64,000 nucleotides of DNA, taken from Druceiella hillmani (Eukaryota; Arthropoda; Insecta; Lepidoptera; Hepialidae). The DNA lies in contig JAYKKI010000061.1 of NCBI GenBank assembly GCA_039881145.1, forward strand, positions 8,380,001 to 8,444,000. Direction: 5' to 3'. The position numbers were made by a program, and so were the translations under genes. The notes under the pieces are model-generated. The model ran no database searches, was not told the origin of the DNA, and worked only from the letters and a program-made list of their open reading frames with translations. Each line of letters starts with the position of its first letter. The first letter of the stretch is position 1. Positions 1 through 12,419 of this stretch are shown here, piece by piece.

Positions 1-471
1 TGACCTTCAAAAATTATCTTTATAATTTACACTTATGAAAACGTGTAATTTTAATGTGAGGATAATCTAATATATTAATTTATGAAAATATATCGAATTT
101 CCTAAAGACGCCATTTCAGAATCGAATTCGTTACAATAAACCAATATATTAATATACATTTCCGAAATCGCGCATTACGATTTTGAAGAAAAAATACAAA
201 ATCAAATTCAGTCTGTTAAATGATTTAATTTTATTTTGAGCCGATAGCATTTATCGCAGATTGAAAATAACCGATTGTACAACCCACGTGTAAATCCGCG
301 TTTTCTCCCTAATAAACAAATATAAACCATTTACAAAAGTACCTTTATATATATTATAAAAATAACATATAAAACATTTTGTACAAATCATACAACGATT
401 TGATCACACACAAACTACTTTTATAAAGATATATAGGTACCGCCCAAAAAAAAATCAGTTACAAAACTCAC
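1..471. other. left edge, no exon recognised; intron of RBIS-like gene
   Basis: AT-rich sequence downstream (on the minus strand) of the splice donor at 471-466. I looked on the minus strand for a second RBIS-like exon and did not see one, so the remainder of that gene probably lies off the left edge. Confidence 0.4.
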
Positions 472-579
472 GTTTTTTAATCCAAGATTCACCGCCTTCG
501 GTTTAGACTTTTTAAGATTCTTTTTGCCGGCGACTTTAAATACATTGTTTTTATTCGACTTCTTCTTATTCTTTCCCAT
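472..579 (-). CDS. RBIS: first coding exon of RBIS-like ribosome biogenesis factor
   Basis: The minus-strand ATG at 579 opens 36 codons ending in phase 0 at a consensus donor, GTGAGT (471-466). The peptide is very basic: MGKNKKKSNKN, then NVFKVAGKKNL, then KSKPKAVNLGLKN. The block Asn-Val-Phe-x-x-Ala-x-x-Lys-x-Leu/Phe-Lys followed by Lys-Pro/Ala-x-x-Val-x-x-x-Leu-Lys matches the N terminus of RBIS (C8orf59), a nucleolar factor of about 100 residues for large-subunit assembly. Only about a third of the protein is here. The identification rests on one short motif and the exact exon boundary; an unrelated lysine-rich nucleolar protein is the alternative. It is too short for ordinary ORF calling. 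Confidence 0.62.
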
Positions 580-1078
580 GATTCACAATAGCTCAAACGA
601 TTTTAACTGTTTTCCTATGAATCGCGTATTGCACAGAGGCAGATACCAAATGAACACTATTTATTTTTAGTTTGTACGATTATAGATTTGCAAGCATATT
701 TGAGGTTATAACGTACTAATTAAAAGCATGACTCCCAGACACATGACACTTAAAAATAAATGTTGTCATATCATAATATTTGTGTTTTAAAAGTAAAATA
801 ATTCCGTGTATACAAACATATACATATATCTTAACTGCTTGATGTTATATAAAGCACAGAAATCCTTGTAACTGTTTATGAGATATTTAGGTCATGCGAA
901 ATCTCTCGTTAATAAATTTTTAACCAAAATTTTGAGATGCTTTTAGAAAAAATTATTCTACTAATAATAAAGAAATATAGAATACAACATAATTTTTTTC
1001 AACTACTTTTATTATTTCTTCTACCATTCACGTAATAAATAAACTCAATATGTTTAGGAATTTCACGGAATAATTCAG

Positions 1079-1111
1079 ATAATTCTACATGTTAGAAACA
1101 TGTAGAATTAT
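1079..1111. repeat. perfect 15-bp inverted repeat, 3-nt loop
   Basis: Arms 1079-1093 and 1097-1111 are exact reverse complements (core AATTCTACATGTT / AACATGTAGAATT) around the loop AGA. It is too compact to be a transposon. It may be a hairpin made by template switching. Confidence 0.8.
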
Positions 1112-1130
1112 TTACATTATACAATATACA

Positions 1131-1364
1131 ATGGCGAATAAAATAATAACGAAGTGTTTATTTTTCACTGATCAGGTCCCCATTTTTGTAAGTAGTCATA
1201 GAAATTATATATTTACGTCAAATAAGAACTATAAACAACGCCAAAAATCAAAAGAAGTATTAGATTCTGGTAGAGAGAACGAATGCTATATAATTAAAGA
1301 TATAGATAAAGATTTTAGTTTCTTAACTCATATATCTAGTGTCAAAACAACAAACCACAGTTAA
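1131..1364 (+). CDS. doubtful small ORF, unknown
   Basis: ATG at 1131 opens 77 codons (MANKIITKCLFF...KTTNHS). I do not recognise the product and composition is that of AT-rich spacer. A good donor-like GTAAGT lies inside at about 1188, so at most the first 19 codons could be an exon. Probably a chance ORF. Confidence 0.12.
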   Translation: MANKIITKCLFFTDQVPIFVSSHRNYIFTSNKNYKQRQKSKEVLDSGRENECYIIKDIDKDFSFLTHISSVKTTNHS

Positions 1365-1822
1365 AGAAGATACCAAACGAGTTGCTACGCTACTGATTTA
1401 TTTATTAATTTATTCCTAGACAATGTCGAATAAGTTAGCTAAAGTCAAAATTTTATTATTTCATAAATAATTATTTGAGTAGTGACGAAAGATCCAAATT
1501 TCCAAAGTTGATTAAATATAGGTTTAATAAGAATGAAAGTCTTAAAGTATTTTATCATGACTTTCCAAAAAAACATGATCATCTTTATTTTATCGTGAAT
1601 CAATTCAGGATACTAACTCTTTTGAATCATCAATGATACGTGTATATAATGTGTTTAACCACGTCTCGCATAACTATTTCTTTTTATTGTATGATATATA
1701 CTTAATTGTAAGTATTATTTTTAATATGGCTATAAAAAAATTGTATCGACTCCAATATTGTAAACGACACGTATTACATTTTTTCAAAGGAAAATAATTA
1801 TTTTGAAACATGAAGAACTACT

Positions 1823-1828
1823 TTTATT
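1823..1828 (-). terminator. candidate poly(A) signal AATAAA
   Basis: AATAAA on the minus strand, about 155 nt downstream of the stop codon in the possible third exon (1981-1983) of the secreted-protein gene. The position fits a 3' UTR end; there is no cleavage-site evidence. Confidence 0.4.
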
Positions 1829-1980
1829 CTCATGAAATGTACAATAAATTATAAAAAAACACAATTAAAATAACATTAAATACAATGCGTTTAACATAAG
1901 AGGCAATAAATTAATTTTTTATATATAAATAGTATTATGTTACGTCTTCTTTTAATATTTCATCTGTGGATTCAATTTCA

Positions 1981-4900
1981 TTACGCTTCTGTCGGAACTG
2001 AAATAAAAATAAAAATTCTTTAAAATAACACAGTTTCTAAGTAATTTTAAGTTATTATCAGGTTGTAAGTTTCAAACTTATTAATATGCAGATAAATATT
2101 TGTTATACAAATTGTACATCATATGGAAAAATGTTTGAATTTGTTCAATTAAAACTTTTTTAATAACTTAAAATTTAATTAATCAAAACATTATACCTTG
2201 TAAAATTTCGGGAGACCACCGTGCTCTTCCTCTGCTTCTTTTTATATTATTTTTTCTACGTGAAAGTCCCCTTATGGGTTTTAATATCTCACGGGTCGGA
2301 GGAGGAGGATCACTTGCCGATTCTACGGATATGTCATTAGAGATTAATAATGGTTCAGGCTGAGCTGGGCTTCCAAGAGCGGTATCATTTTTATCTATAA
2401 TTTTATTCACATCTCGTATAAGTAACGACGGTTCTGTAGAATCATTCGGTCGATCGCTCGCCTCTGATTGATCGACTATGGAAACTTCATCGACATGACT
2501 TTTATCGTCAGCTATTTCTTCTGATTCTTCTGCTTCTGGAGTTTTACTATATATTTTAAACGAATATCCTGGTTTCTGGAATGTCTTTAATATCAAGGGT
2601 CGACCGTCTACTATCGTTGTAATTTCACGATATTTAAAATCATTTGCCTCATCTTTGTTTTGATTTGATTCTGATTTATTGAAATTCGCGTGTTCATCAT
2701 CTAATTGTAAATTATTGTTTTCAATATTTTGTATTGGTTTGGGATCTTCTATGAACAAATCAATTGTTTTTTCAGTTATTGGTGCTATTGTAGTTGGCAC
2801 CTTTTCGGTGACGATCGGTCGCTGTGTTGTTCTATATCGTCTGCGTCTATGTATGCCTCCCAATCGCGGATCGTGTTCTTTATTATTGAAACCCATTAAT
2901 CTAACTGGTGTCAGCGGCTGAAGAGTGTTACTTTCCACTTGTGCGCCAATCGCAGCCGTGGCATTCGAATCCTCTTGCAATTCATACTCAGGTTCAACTT
3001 TTACTATCGATTCTATTTTTGCCGATTCCGAACCAGCGTCGATGCTGTTGCCAATGTTCGAAGTATCTTCGTCCAATTTATTAGTAATCTCAATGACTTT
3101 ATCTTCTCTGGATGGCACTACTATTAAAAATGGATCGTGCTCCGAAAGTTCGATCTTTGGCGGTGTAGCATCTAAACTCAAAGGAGCTCCGTGGGATATT
3201 TGTTTGTACGTATATCCAGGATGCACATACGTTGTAACTAAAGCTAGATCGCCTGTATTCTGATTAACTTCCTCCTTGATAGCGACAGTACTCTCATCGC
3301 TACTTGGAATAAAGAAGGCTGCATCAGTCGTGCGATCGTCACTTGATATTTCTATATTTGGTGAATATTTTAAAGTATGATTGACTGGAACATTTATGGG
3401 CTTCACAATTTCTAGCTCTGGTAGATGACGATGAGGAAGTGAATGTAATGATGCAATATACGTATTTGACTCGTTCGGTGACGGCACAACATTTTTATTT
3501 CCTAATGAGGGAAGTTTGATCTGATTTTGATTCAAAGAATGATGAAACAAAGCAGGAATTTGTAGTTGATTAGAACTTGCGTGACTAATTTCATCAACAT
3601 GTTGAGTAGCTAAGGTTTGATGATTTATTAGAGGGGAAGGAAAAGAATGCGGTAGAGCTAATATTCTCTGTGGAACGGGAGAAGGTGAATGTGCCACTGA
3701 ATCCCATGTATTTAGTGTCTTCACACGAAATACGGAATTCGATTCCTTAGATGGCAACGAAGCGATCGACGTGGAGAATAAGCTATTTAAAGAATTCAGA
3801 TGTTGTGATGGCGTTTTGTCTAACGCAACTTGGGTATTATACTGTATTTTTGGCCCTTGAAAAATATTCTGTGAAATTCTACCCGGTGCTTGTATTCCGT
3901 TATGCACAAGGGCCGCACTGACTGGTCTATGTGGATAACCGAAGGAATAATTCGGTACGTAAGACGTGACTGGTGGCACAAAATGATTATTTATGGGTGA
4001 AGCGTTAAAAGTATATGGGGAAACGGCATTTCTAAACAATTGCCCAATACTGAGCACACTTGGGGGGACGTAAGTGGGTACAGCATATGTTGCTGTTGGC
4101 AATTGATAGTTTAAGGTGGGTGTAACAATCGGTGCTGATGGAACTCCATATTCTGTGTGTGGGACTTGAACAGGGGGAGTTGATGGGATAACTTTATCTA
4201 CAATGGGCGTGATACTTCTGTTGAAAATACTTGGCGCAACAGAAGGAACACCATATTCCAAATGAGGAACGACTAGTGGAGGTTCGGGTACGTCATATTC
4301 CAAATGAGGTGTCGAAACTGGCGGTTTGGGTAACTCGTACTCTACATGAGTAACGATAGGCGGCGGAGTCGGTTTAGGAGTTACATGCTCTACTTTGTGA
4401 ATAACGTGTATCTCTTTCGGTGGAATAGGCTCATGTTTAATAGTATGCAGAGCAGGAGTTAACCCAGTCGGTATAAGACGGGTCTTGACTTTATAAGCGA
4501 ATGGCAAACGATGCTTATGGTGCTTGTGTATTAAGTTTCCGACCGAAATATGATGTGGCTTTGCTATTTTGATATGACTACCAGGAACAGGTAAATTGAC
4601 AGGATATTTATGGACTATGTGGTTGCTTAATTTTTCTTTTATGTTCTCGGTAGGTTTCACTTCCACTATACTGCTAGCCTGACCGCTTCCATCGTTCTCA
4701 TCATTAGCAAGTTGGTCCGGATTGTCTCCGTATGGCGTTATAAGCCCGGCTTTTAGCAGTTGCGTAACTAGTTGGATGCCTTCTTTATTTGAAAATAAGC
4801 GTAAACCAGCTCGGGTGACCTCTGGAGAAGGTACAATTCCATTTTGTGACAAGAATGTGTGTAGAGACGCTATTAGTGCCGACGGTGATATGTTGTCTAG

Positions 4901-6765
4901 ATTACCAACCAAACTACTAATATCATACTGATTATCCTGGCTACTCGTTATCGCGGCACCGCTACCTACTGCCGAGCCTTGCTGGACAGCGGTTACGTAA
5001 TTATGTTGCGGATGAGGGTAATATTGCGTAGAGGGCGGTATCGGCAATATAACGACGGGTTCCTTTTCTGTAGGATCAAATTTGTTCACGAGCCATGATT
5101 TAAGTGCTCCTATAAATCTCTTTTCTCGTTCGTGACTCGCACATGCATTTTGAACGACGAGTGCGATTAGAATTATATTTAGAATCTGAAATGTAATGAA
5201 AAATTTGTTTAAAATTCCACTTTGACTCTTAAATTAGGTTCTGCATAATAATAAAAATACGTATGATCAGCACAAGATTTTCGATAAACAATAAGAAATT
5301 TACTTTTTAATATACGAATAATTGACTTATTTATAAATGTATTTCATTGCCAGTTCCAATAAAACCGCAAACATGTTTAGGTGATAAAATAAAATGTTAT
5401 TTTATACATTTTGCAAAAGCTTTTACTGCGAAAATTTATTTGATGCATTTTAAACTGCAAAAGAACAGACTTTGATTGAAATCTACGAAATCCTAAAACT
5501 ATAGGAATAACCGTAGATAATGAATTCCCATGAAAAATATCCTTTAACAATCAGTATGAAGAATATAATTTTTACTGTAGATGGTTTAAATATAACTTAT
5601 AATGAGTTTATTAATATAACTTATAATGAATTTTTATTACTTCCTATTGCGCAATAATTATTTTTTCGAGGTAAATAAAATAATAAACTTTGACGGAAAA
5701 TAAAAACAACCGTTAAATACTAGTAGAACTCGCACTAAAGTAACCCATATCCATTTACACACTTACAAGCATTTAATATTTCTATTAAACTTTTTTTTTC
5801 TATTAAACTTTATTTTACAACTATTAATTTAACAGCGTGAGTATAATGCCTACTACACCTTCCACAGGCTTGCAAACATGGTGCATATTTCAAAAATTTA
5901 TAAGATCTAAGATAATATCTATAGATTTTTTGTAATATTTCATTCAAATATTGCCAACCCTGTTTTTCATGATTTTTTATTCAGTCGTTTCAGAAATAAG
6001 GCGGAAATGCTCTATTTTCGCATGTTCTTTTTTAATAGCTTTTTAAAATGCCATTTAAAATATTTAAAGAAATATCATTTTATCAACCACAATAAGTCCT
6101 TTCGAACGATACTCCATATGATATTGAAAATATAACAAGTTTGAGGTGGGGATCCCTAAAAATGGGAAATGCTCCCTCCTTATTTTCAAACAATAAATTA
6201 CGTAACATTACAAAAGGAATTAATATTTTATATTGCTTGAATTAAACAAAGTCCTACATTTTCCCCCGTCTTATTCTGTTCTTCTACAATAATTTTTTTT
6301 TAATTCAATTGTTTTTATTTTTTTTTCGACTTTTCCAAGACAGAACAGTTAACAGAAATTCTTTTCTATCGATTCTCTATTAATAAGTACTTTTCTAGTG
6401 ACTTGGGTTTTCTACTGAGAAATTAACAAGTGAGACAGGTATTATTTTCGATACATATAATCAAGTTGATGTGCAAGATTTTATTAAAGATTCGAATTCC
6501 AATAGTATCGTTTCAATTATCCGCACTTTTAATCACTTTTAAACTTTACTACTCGAATAAAAAACTTTATTACTTGTGACTAGAATCTGGTTGTACCAAA
6601 TACTTGTAATTTGTGACAAAAAACTACACGGAAACGACAATTTTTGAGCGCGGCACAACACTAAACCTAAACCAAACACTACATCTTCATGTCAAATTTG
6701 TATATATCTTGATATTTTGATAGGTAATAAATAAATTATTAAATATTACTCACATTTTGAAACAT
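1981..6765 (-). CDS. secreted Pro/His-rich protein, about 1005 aa, function unknown
   Basis: Exon 1 coding is only complement(6754..6765), ATG TTT CAA AAT, followed by donor GTGAGT. Exon 2 starts at 5185 after acceptor ATTTCAG and joins in phase 0. The joined start reads MFQNILNIILIALVVQNACA, a clean signal peptide with an Ala-Cys-Ala cleavage site, then a Lys-Arg dibasic site (REKRF). Exon 2 stays open to a TGA at 2183 (1004 aa). Alternatively a donor at 2196 (CAAG|GTATAA) joins an acceptor at 1998-2000 and ends at 1981 with Val-Pro-Thr-Glu-Ala (1005 aa); a poly(A) signal at 1823 favours this. Residues about 283-370 repeat His-x-Glu-Tyr-Gly/Asp/Glu-Val/Leu-Pro. Two Pro-Gly-Tyr-Thr/Ser-Tyr/Phe-Lys motifs occur later, and the C terminus is Arg/Lys-rich (RGLSRRKNN). 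No enzymatic or chitin-binding domain is visible. An extracellular matrix or cuticle-type protein is a guess. Confidence 0.75.
5186..6753 (-). other. intron 1 of the secreted-protein gene
   Basis: Bounded by GTGAGT (6753-6748) and TTTCAG (5191-5186) on the minus strand. The interior is AT-rich with no recognised gene or element. Confidence 0.6.
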
Positions 6766-6851
6766 GTTGGCTCACACTACAACCGCAATCGTAGACACCA
6801 CTCACAGATGTACCGACATCATGATAATAACGCAATTGTCAAATAACCATA

Positions 6852-6862
6852 CATATAAATAG
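6852..6862 (-). promoter_or_regulatory. TATA-like box of the secreted-protein gene
   Basis: CTATTTATATG on the minus strand, about 90 bp upstream of the ATG at 6765, leaving room for transcription start near 6825 and a short 5' UTR. The motif is common in AT-rich DNA, so this is only a candidate. Confidence 0.3.
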
Positions 6863-9800
6863 CGAAACAATTTGCAAATTAGCACTCTAATGGCACCGAT
6901 ATTGCATCAAACCTTTCTAGAAAGGCAAGCTTAAATCCGTTAATAATCAATAAACTAACACACTCTTTAACAACCCATATTAGAACGTTTAATTAAAAAC
7001 ACATTAAAACTATCTACTCCTTAATAAACCGTTATCGGCGGAAGATGACTTAACCCCGTTAAAATAATATTTATGTATTGAGCACCTACAAAACATAAAA
7101 ATAACAATAGTCAAATGTATAAATATTTTTGTAACAAATTTCATCCTAATGGGTTTAATTTATATAAAAATCATCTAAACAAATAAACTTTCGGATTTAT
7201 ATTTCGGATATTAGTTAAAATTCGCAGAATGTCCGTTACATAACGATAATACCAAGTTTTAACAAAAAGTGTTCGTATTTAAATTTATTGATGGTTAACA
7301 CTAGACCACTTTAGGATTTCTCCATTCAGTCTTGTTCTTGAATACCACTTCACATCTTACGTTTTACCACTACTAATTTCGTAATATGAATCTAAGAATT
7401 TACTGGTTTCATTGATGTGGGGAAACAACTACATATATTAAAATTATCTTATGCGAAGGTCTTCTCCCTCACAGTGCTAAGAGTTTTGATTAATTTGAAT
7501 TGCAGAAATAATATTAAACGTACACATTTACCCCGTAAACTTTTTAATGCTGCTCAGTGGAATTACACGATAATCTAATGACAATTTTTCTTAGAAAGAA
7601 AATATGTGACAATTCCCGAAATCTGCGAAAATTCAACAATTTCTCTCATTGAACTCAAAGAAACACGTTTTAGGACAAAACAAACGCAATTTGCGTCATG
7701 GCAGTTCGAGTGACTATGTGTGTCTTAAAACTTATATAGTGTTCGCTAAGAACGCTGGGTTTTTTACCATCTTATTTATAAATTTCATCTCCTGTAAAAA
7801 GAGTCCTGATACAAAATATTCTTATGCCGTCTGGTCAAGCCATATGCCATGTTAGAATACCGTGAAAAATATTGAACAAATACCGATTATATAACATTGA
7901 TGCTATTATTAGTATGAAATGTCTTACATTCTTTCGAATAACGCCAGTGACAGGCAGTGGGATCTACACGAGACGTGCTGGTGGCAGACAAAGCAATCTT
8001 GGTCATAGGTGCAGATGTAAGGTGTTACAAAAAAATATTGATGAGTTACATCTTAAAAAATTACGATCTTCTTGATAAACTAAAGTAAGAAGAAGCACTG
8101 CATCATATAAAATCACAAAGCAAACTTGTTTCTTTTTGTTTTGAATTATTATTTATAACCATATTGATATCACATACATATATAAAAGACATTTAAAATC
8201 CCATCTTTCATAAAACTAAAGTCAACCTCAGTAAAATTTATTTGTAATCGTTGGTATTAATTTACTGAAATATTTTCTATCCATTTATAAAATATTCTAA
8301 ACAAATCAGGATGATTTGAAATTAGGAATATACAATTTAAATATCCATTCCCTAATCTATGATATTTTAATCATGCAGATGATTTTTTATCTCAGTTCTA
8401 GATTTATAAGTGTATCCACCCACTACTCGAGTCTATATTTCCAAACACTTTTTATTCCTTGGTACAGAACCTAATTTTAGAATTCTGTTCGTAATATGGA
8501 AATCTGTATGCTTAATTTACCATTATTATACTCCTACAAAAGTATATATGTTATTGCTTCGACTACTTTTCTTTATATTATTTATACATTTTGTTCCGCA
8601 AGCTTTTTTCTTCAGGATAAATACACTTCTGATTTGAAAGTCAACATTATAATTTTAGAGTGTTTGAATGTGTACCCACGCCATCTTGACTCGAATAATT
8701 TATATATACCACTATGCAGTAATGACTGTTGCAATGAAAAACGTGGCAACAAATAAGTATATTTATTATACTAAACACTGTCATTTTTTTATTTGAAATT
8801 TCATTTATTTGTTTGTTTTCGGCATTAATTTTTTGTAATTGTGAAATTATTACTGTCAATAATTACGAATATCTTACGTTATTGTCGCAAGCATGCCCAG
8901 TTATATTCAGTTAAAACTTTTAATAGTTAAATGTTATGTGCGTACGTAAGACTATAACGTCCAGATTGTTATTTTTAGATCATTAGATTTAATCCAATGA
9001 CTTACCACACAAGAGGTGACGTATGTTGGAATTTCGATATTTTTTTTCGCTCACTCGTTAACGAGCGTAGAAGGAAATCAAAACTAATGACTAAGGCAGT
9101 GAGTATTCGACTCTGAATCTTTTACGATTTTAAGGAATAATTTTATGGAATGCAAAAGATTTGCAAAAATAATTTAAGTATTCCTCAGAAAATCCCTAAA
9201 AAACTACTCGTAGATGGTTATAGGCGCTGGTTGAAATACACAGATTTTATTCTTTATTAATTGACACTGCTTAAGATTTCTGCCAGGTGAGTCTTTATCC
9301 GAGGATGTAGCAGATGAGCGACACCCAGTCCCCGTGTCCTGAATCAGTGATCTGTAGTTCTGAACGAGTTAAAACGATTACCCAATAAGAACAATCTTCG
9401 TTCACACCTATTGTAAAAAGGGTCAGAGACAATTTGACACCTCTATTTCTAAGGCGGTAACCCAAAATTATCTTTATTTTCTTTTCACTACCTGGGTGGT
9501 ACTAATTAAGCAGTAAAACAGTATATTTTTGGATAATTACAGGATTGTTACTCCATATTTGTAATATATCGGCGTATTTTTCGCACCGATCAAGCGCTAG
9601 AAATTAAGTCTTACCCAAACTAAAGTTAATTTGTTGCCATGATAGGCGCTCGTCAAAGATTGTTACCTTGAAAACTAAATACTAAGTTTTATCTTGTATC
9701 GCACTTATCGTCTAAGTGACGCAATTATTCTAATAGGGATAGCTTTAGTTATTTTAATAGCTCTATTCTTGTTTCACAAATACTTCTTTATACTAACAAG

Positions 9801-10609
9801 AGCGTCTTCTATATTTATCTTAAAAATATCGAATCAACCAAAGATCGGTCGATGCATAACTGAAACATAGCTGCAGAAATTTGTATTTTTGTTAATTTTG
9901 GTAGCCAAAATAATATTTAAACAAAAGTGTAATTGTTCATGTTTATTTCTTTTCCCTCCTTCGTGGACGAGTGAAGTCAAGCATGATTGTTTTCTTGAAA
10001 CCCCGCGCTGTCTGGATGTTCCATCTTATGTTGGCCAAAAGAGTAGTTTACCACTGAATCGCTAGGCTTAATAAAGGTATATGGGGTAAAAAGGGTGCCG
10101 GCTATATTTTTACACCCCGGCAAGGTAATATGCTAAAGACGCCACTGATCTGTGCTTTTAGGCTTGAAACTGAAAAAAAAAACAAAAAGTCAAAAAGAAA
10201 TTTTATTTGACCTAACCTATGAACTCCAAACCCCAACAACTCGTTTATATGGACTTGAAAAACAAATAGATAATACTTAAAAAAGTAATTTGTCGCCATT
10301 TTGAAGGTGCTGCAGATTATTATTAGAATCTGATCAACAAAAATGAAATTTTCTTAAATCAAGGAGTCAAGACCTTCGTGATAGCTAGATAAGTTTGGCA
10401 GAAATCTAACTAATAAACACAGAAAACATTTAGACACGACTTAAAATTTTCAAGATAATACATCGCCTTTTGATCAGATGTGAACTATGAACAGACAAAC
10501 AGCATTGAACACTTAAGTATTAAACCGAATATTATCAACATATGCACCTTTAAGTTGATCATTATTATTGCAATTGAGGATGATCATTATTTATGAAATT
10601 AGTTTTACA
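6863..10609. other. AT-rich intergenic spacer
   Basis: No gene recognised except the orphan exon-like block at 7948-8075. ORFs in 7.6-8.9 kb and 10.1-10.3 kb have spacer composition. The block near 10080-10150 is more GC-rich (contains GCCGGC and ACGCCACTG) and may be a repeat fragment of unknown class. Confidence 0.45.
7948..8075 (+). CDS. orphan exon-like block, unknown
   Basis: After a possible acceptor (ACGCCAG, 7941-7947) an open frame runs to TGA at 8073-8075. It encodes a compact basic peptide including GIYTRRAGGRQSNLGHRC and CRCKVLQKNIDELHLKKLR. It is more GC-rich than its surroundings and has a Cys-Arg-Cys motif, which looks protein-like. I do not recognise the family. No partner exon was found, so it may be a stray exon, a retrocopy fragment or chance. 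Confidence 0.22.
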
Positions 10610-10897
10610 TTATGTCTGTTTATTTACATATATGTCTTGAATATATTTGGCGTTAATTTTGTCGAAATTCATTATTGACAAATAAATGAAACTACGTGAT
10701 GTAGTATTATTTCTACTTTCTATAAATTCTTTACCACGACCTAGGTTTCGTTGTATTACAACACTTCTTTGCTAATAGCCCACCTGAAGATGTTGTAATA
10801 CAACGAAACCTAGGTCGTGGTAAAGAACTTAAAGAAAGTAGAAATAATACTACATCACGTAGTTTCATTTAATTGTCTATTTATGTCTGTTTATTTA
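10610..10897. repeat. 84-bp-arm inverted repeat flanked by 17-bp direct repeats
   Basis: Arms 10680-10763 and 10791-10874 are reverse complements with about four mismatches around a 27-nt spacer. The arms include the block TTTACCACGACCTAGGTTTC. The 17-bp sequence TTATGTCTGTTTATTTA occurs on both sides (10610-10626 and 10881-10897), as expected for target duplication around a 254-bp insertion. A related single-arm copy lies at 38537-38638. The class is unknown; it encodes no protein. Confidence 0.8.
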
Positions 10898-11188
10898 GCA
10901 ATTTGTCTTTCTGTTTTCATAAACGACGCAATGTGCTTAACTTAATAAATCAGTAAGTTTAATTCGTGAATAGATCAAGAAAAAGAATGGTTGAGGAATG
11001 AGAGGGATAAAAGTATTATCTGAAAAAGAAAAGATGAAAAATATATTTCGATGCAGAACGATTTAATAAAGAAGTAAATAGTCAAAAATTATCTGGCTAA
11101 AATAATTAAAACAATTCCACGACACATGAAATTAAATAAATCTCAAATAGCTTAATAACTGAAGAATATCTATGAAGGTATGTATGTC

Positions 11189-11521
11189 AGTGAACGATTC
11201 GAGGTGCATCAAAACCGGGCCCTTGAGTGAATGACGTGAGTTAGTGAACGACGTGAGACGCATGAAGATCGGGTCGTGAGTCAACGAACGATGTGAGGTG
11301 TATCAGAACCGGATCCTAAGTGAACGATGTAAGGAGCATTAAGACCAACTTATGAGTGAACGATGTGATGATCTAATGTCTGATGAACCAGAGCAGGCCT
11401 TGAGTTGACCATACGTGTCAATGACTGATGTGAGTTGCATCAGGACCGGGCCCTGAATAAACGATGTAAATCAGTGAACGATGAGTTGAATCAGGGCCAG
11501 GCCTTGAGTGAACGGTGTGAG
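11189..11521 (+). repeat. decayed minisatellite, unit about 35-40 bp
   Basis: About eight degenerate units share GTGAACGATGTGAGGTGCAT followed by CAGAACCGGGCCCTTGA. Units differ by substitutions and partial deletions, so the array is old. No coding potential. Confidence 0.7.
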
Positions 11522-12419
11522 ATTCTCAAGAAATTTAATGATACAAAAAAAATCATAGGTACATTGATGTAATTTTATTGTAAAAGTGACATCACTGCAG
11601 ATAAATGACATCCAAACCTTAAATGTCTAAAGCTTCTCTACTGTTTGATAATTCATATTGTCGACTGTTTATTGCATGATTTATTGCAAAATTATTCTGC
11701 TTATTTATATTTTAAAAGAAAACAAGTTTCGGCGAAATGATTTGCATTGAAAGCTTAATTTAAACTGCAAACTTAAATTTAATGACGGGCAACATGTATT
11801 TAATTGATGTTTAATGTTCGGAAACCTCGTTCGTGTGCTCGCACGTGTCTCATATCAAGTTGACCTTGAATTACGAGTTGGTATCGAATATATCAGAGAG
11901 GTGATAGATTTTATACAGCTATAGTACCATTGTCAGTCGAATATAGCGAGTCAATTAAGATAGCTAAATTTTAGTTAGTGCTCAATTGTGAGAATGCTAA
12001 GAAATTCCTTTGTGATTCTGATTGAGATATTAGATTTAATTCGTGGCTGACTTCTCGATGGTATGGTAGATTTAGCAAAAAAATCGATCACATATCTTCA
12101 TTTTGTATTAAACAATTCTAAGTATTTCCTATATGTGTTCAATTCGTTTATTATGTATTTTAATAATGAAAAGAAAATTAAAATATATTTTTGTTGTATA
12201 TGATACTTATGAAAAGTTAAATATAACCAAATTATTTAACGAATATTTTTTCTAATCGTATTAATTTCACCTGCATTTACGCAGCTACAATATAATTCAT
12301 TACTACGTACTATTTAGAATCGAATAATTTCGCAATTGCTCAATTTTCTACCCTACTCAATCGTTTTAATCAAGAGAGTGCATGCTGACATGCATACCGC
12401 ATAGAACAAATAATTATAG

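Larger units (their letters stand above)
580..1980. other. spacer between RBIS-like exon and secreted-protein gene
   Basis: AT-rich spacer. It holds a 15-bp perfect hairpin at 1079-1111, one weak ORF at 1131-1364, and the likely poly(A) signal of the gene to its right at 1823-1828. No other coding signal was recognised. Confidence 0.5.

Noticed and set aside
2679..4931. Plus-strand ORFs over the secreted-protein gene
   Set aside because: Shadows of the 1000-codon minus-strand exon, with Cys/Ser-rich artefactual composition.
8410..8859. Three overlapping ORFs of 70-86 codons on both strands
   Set aside because: Hydrophobic AT-driven composition, no start context or splice support.
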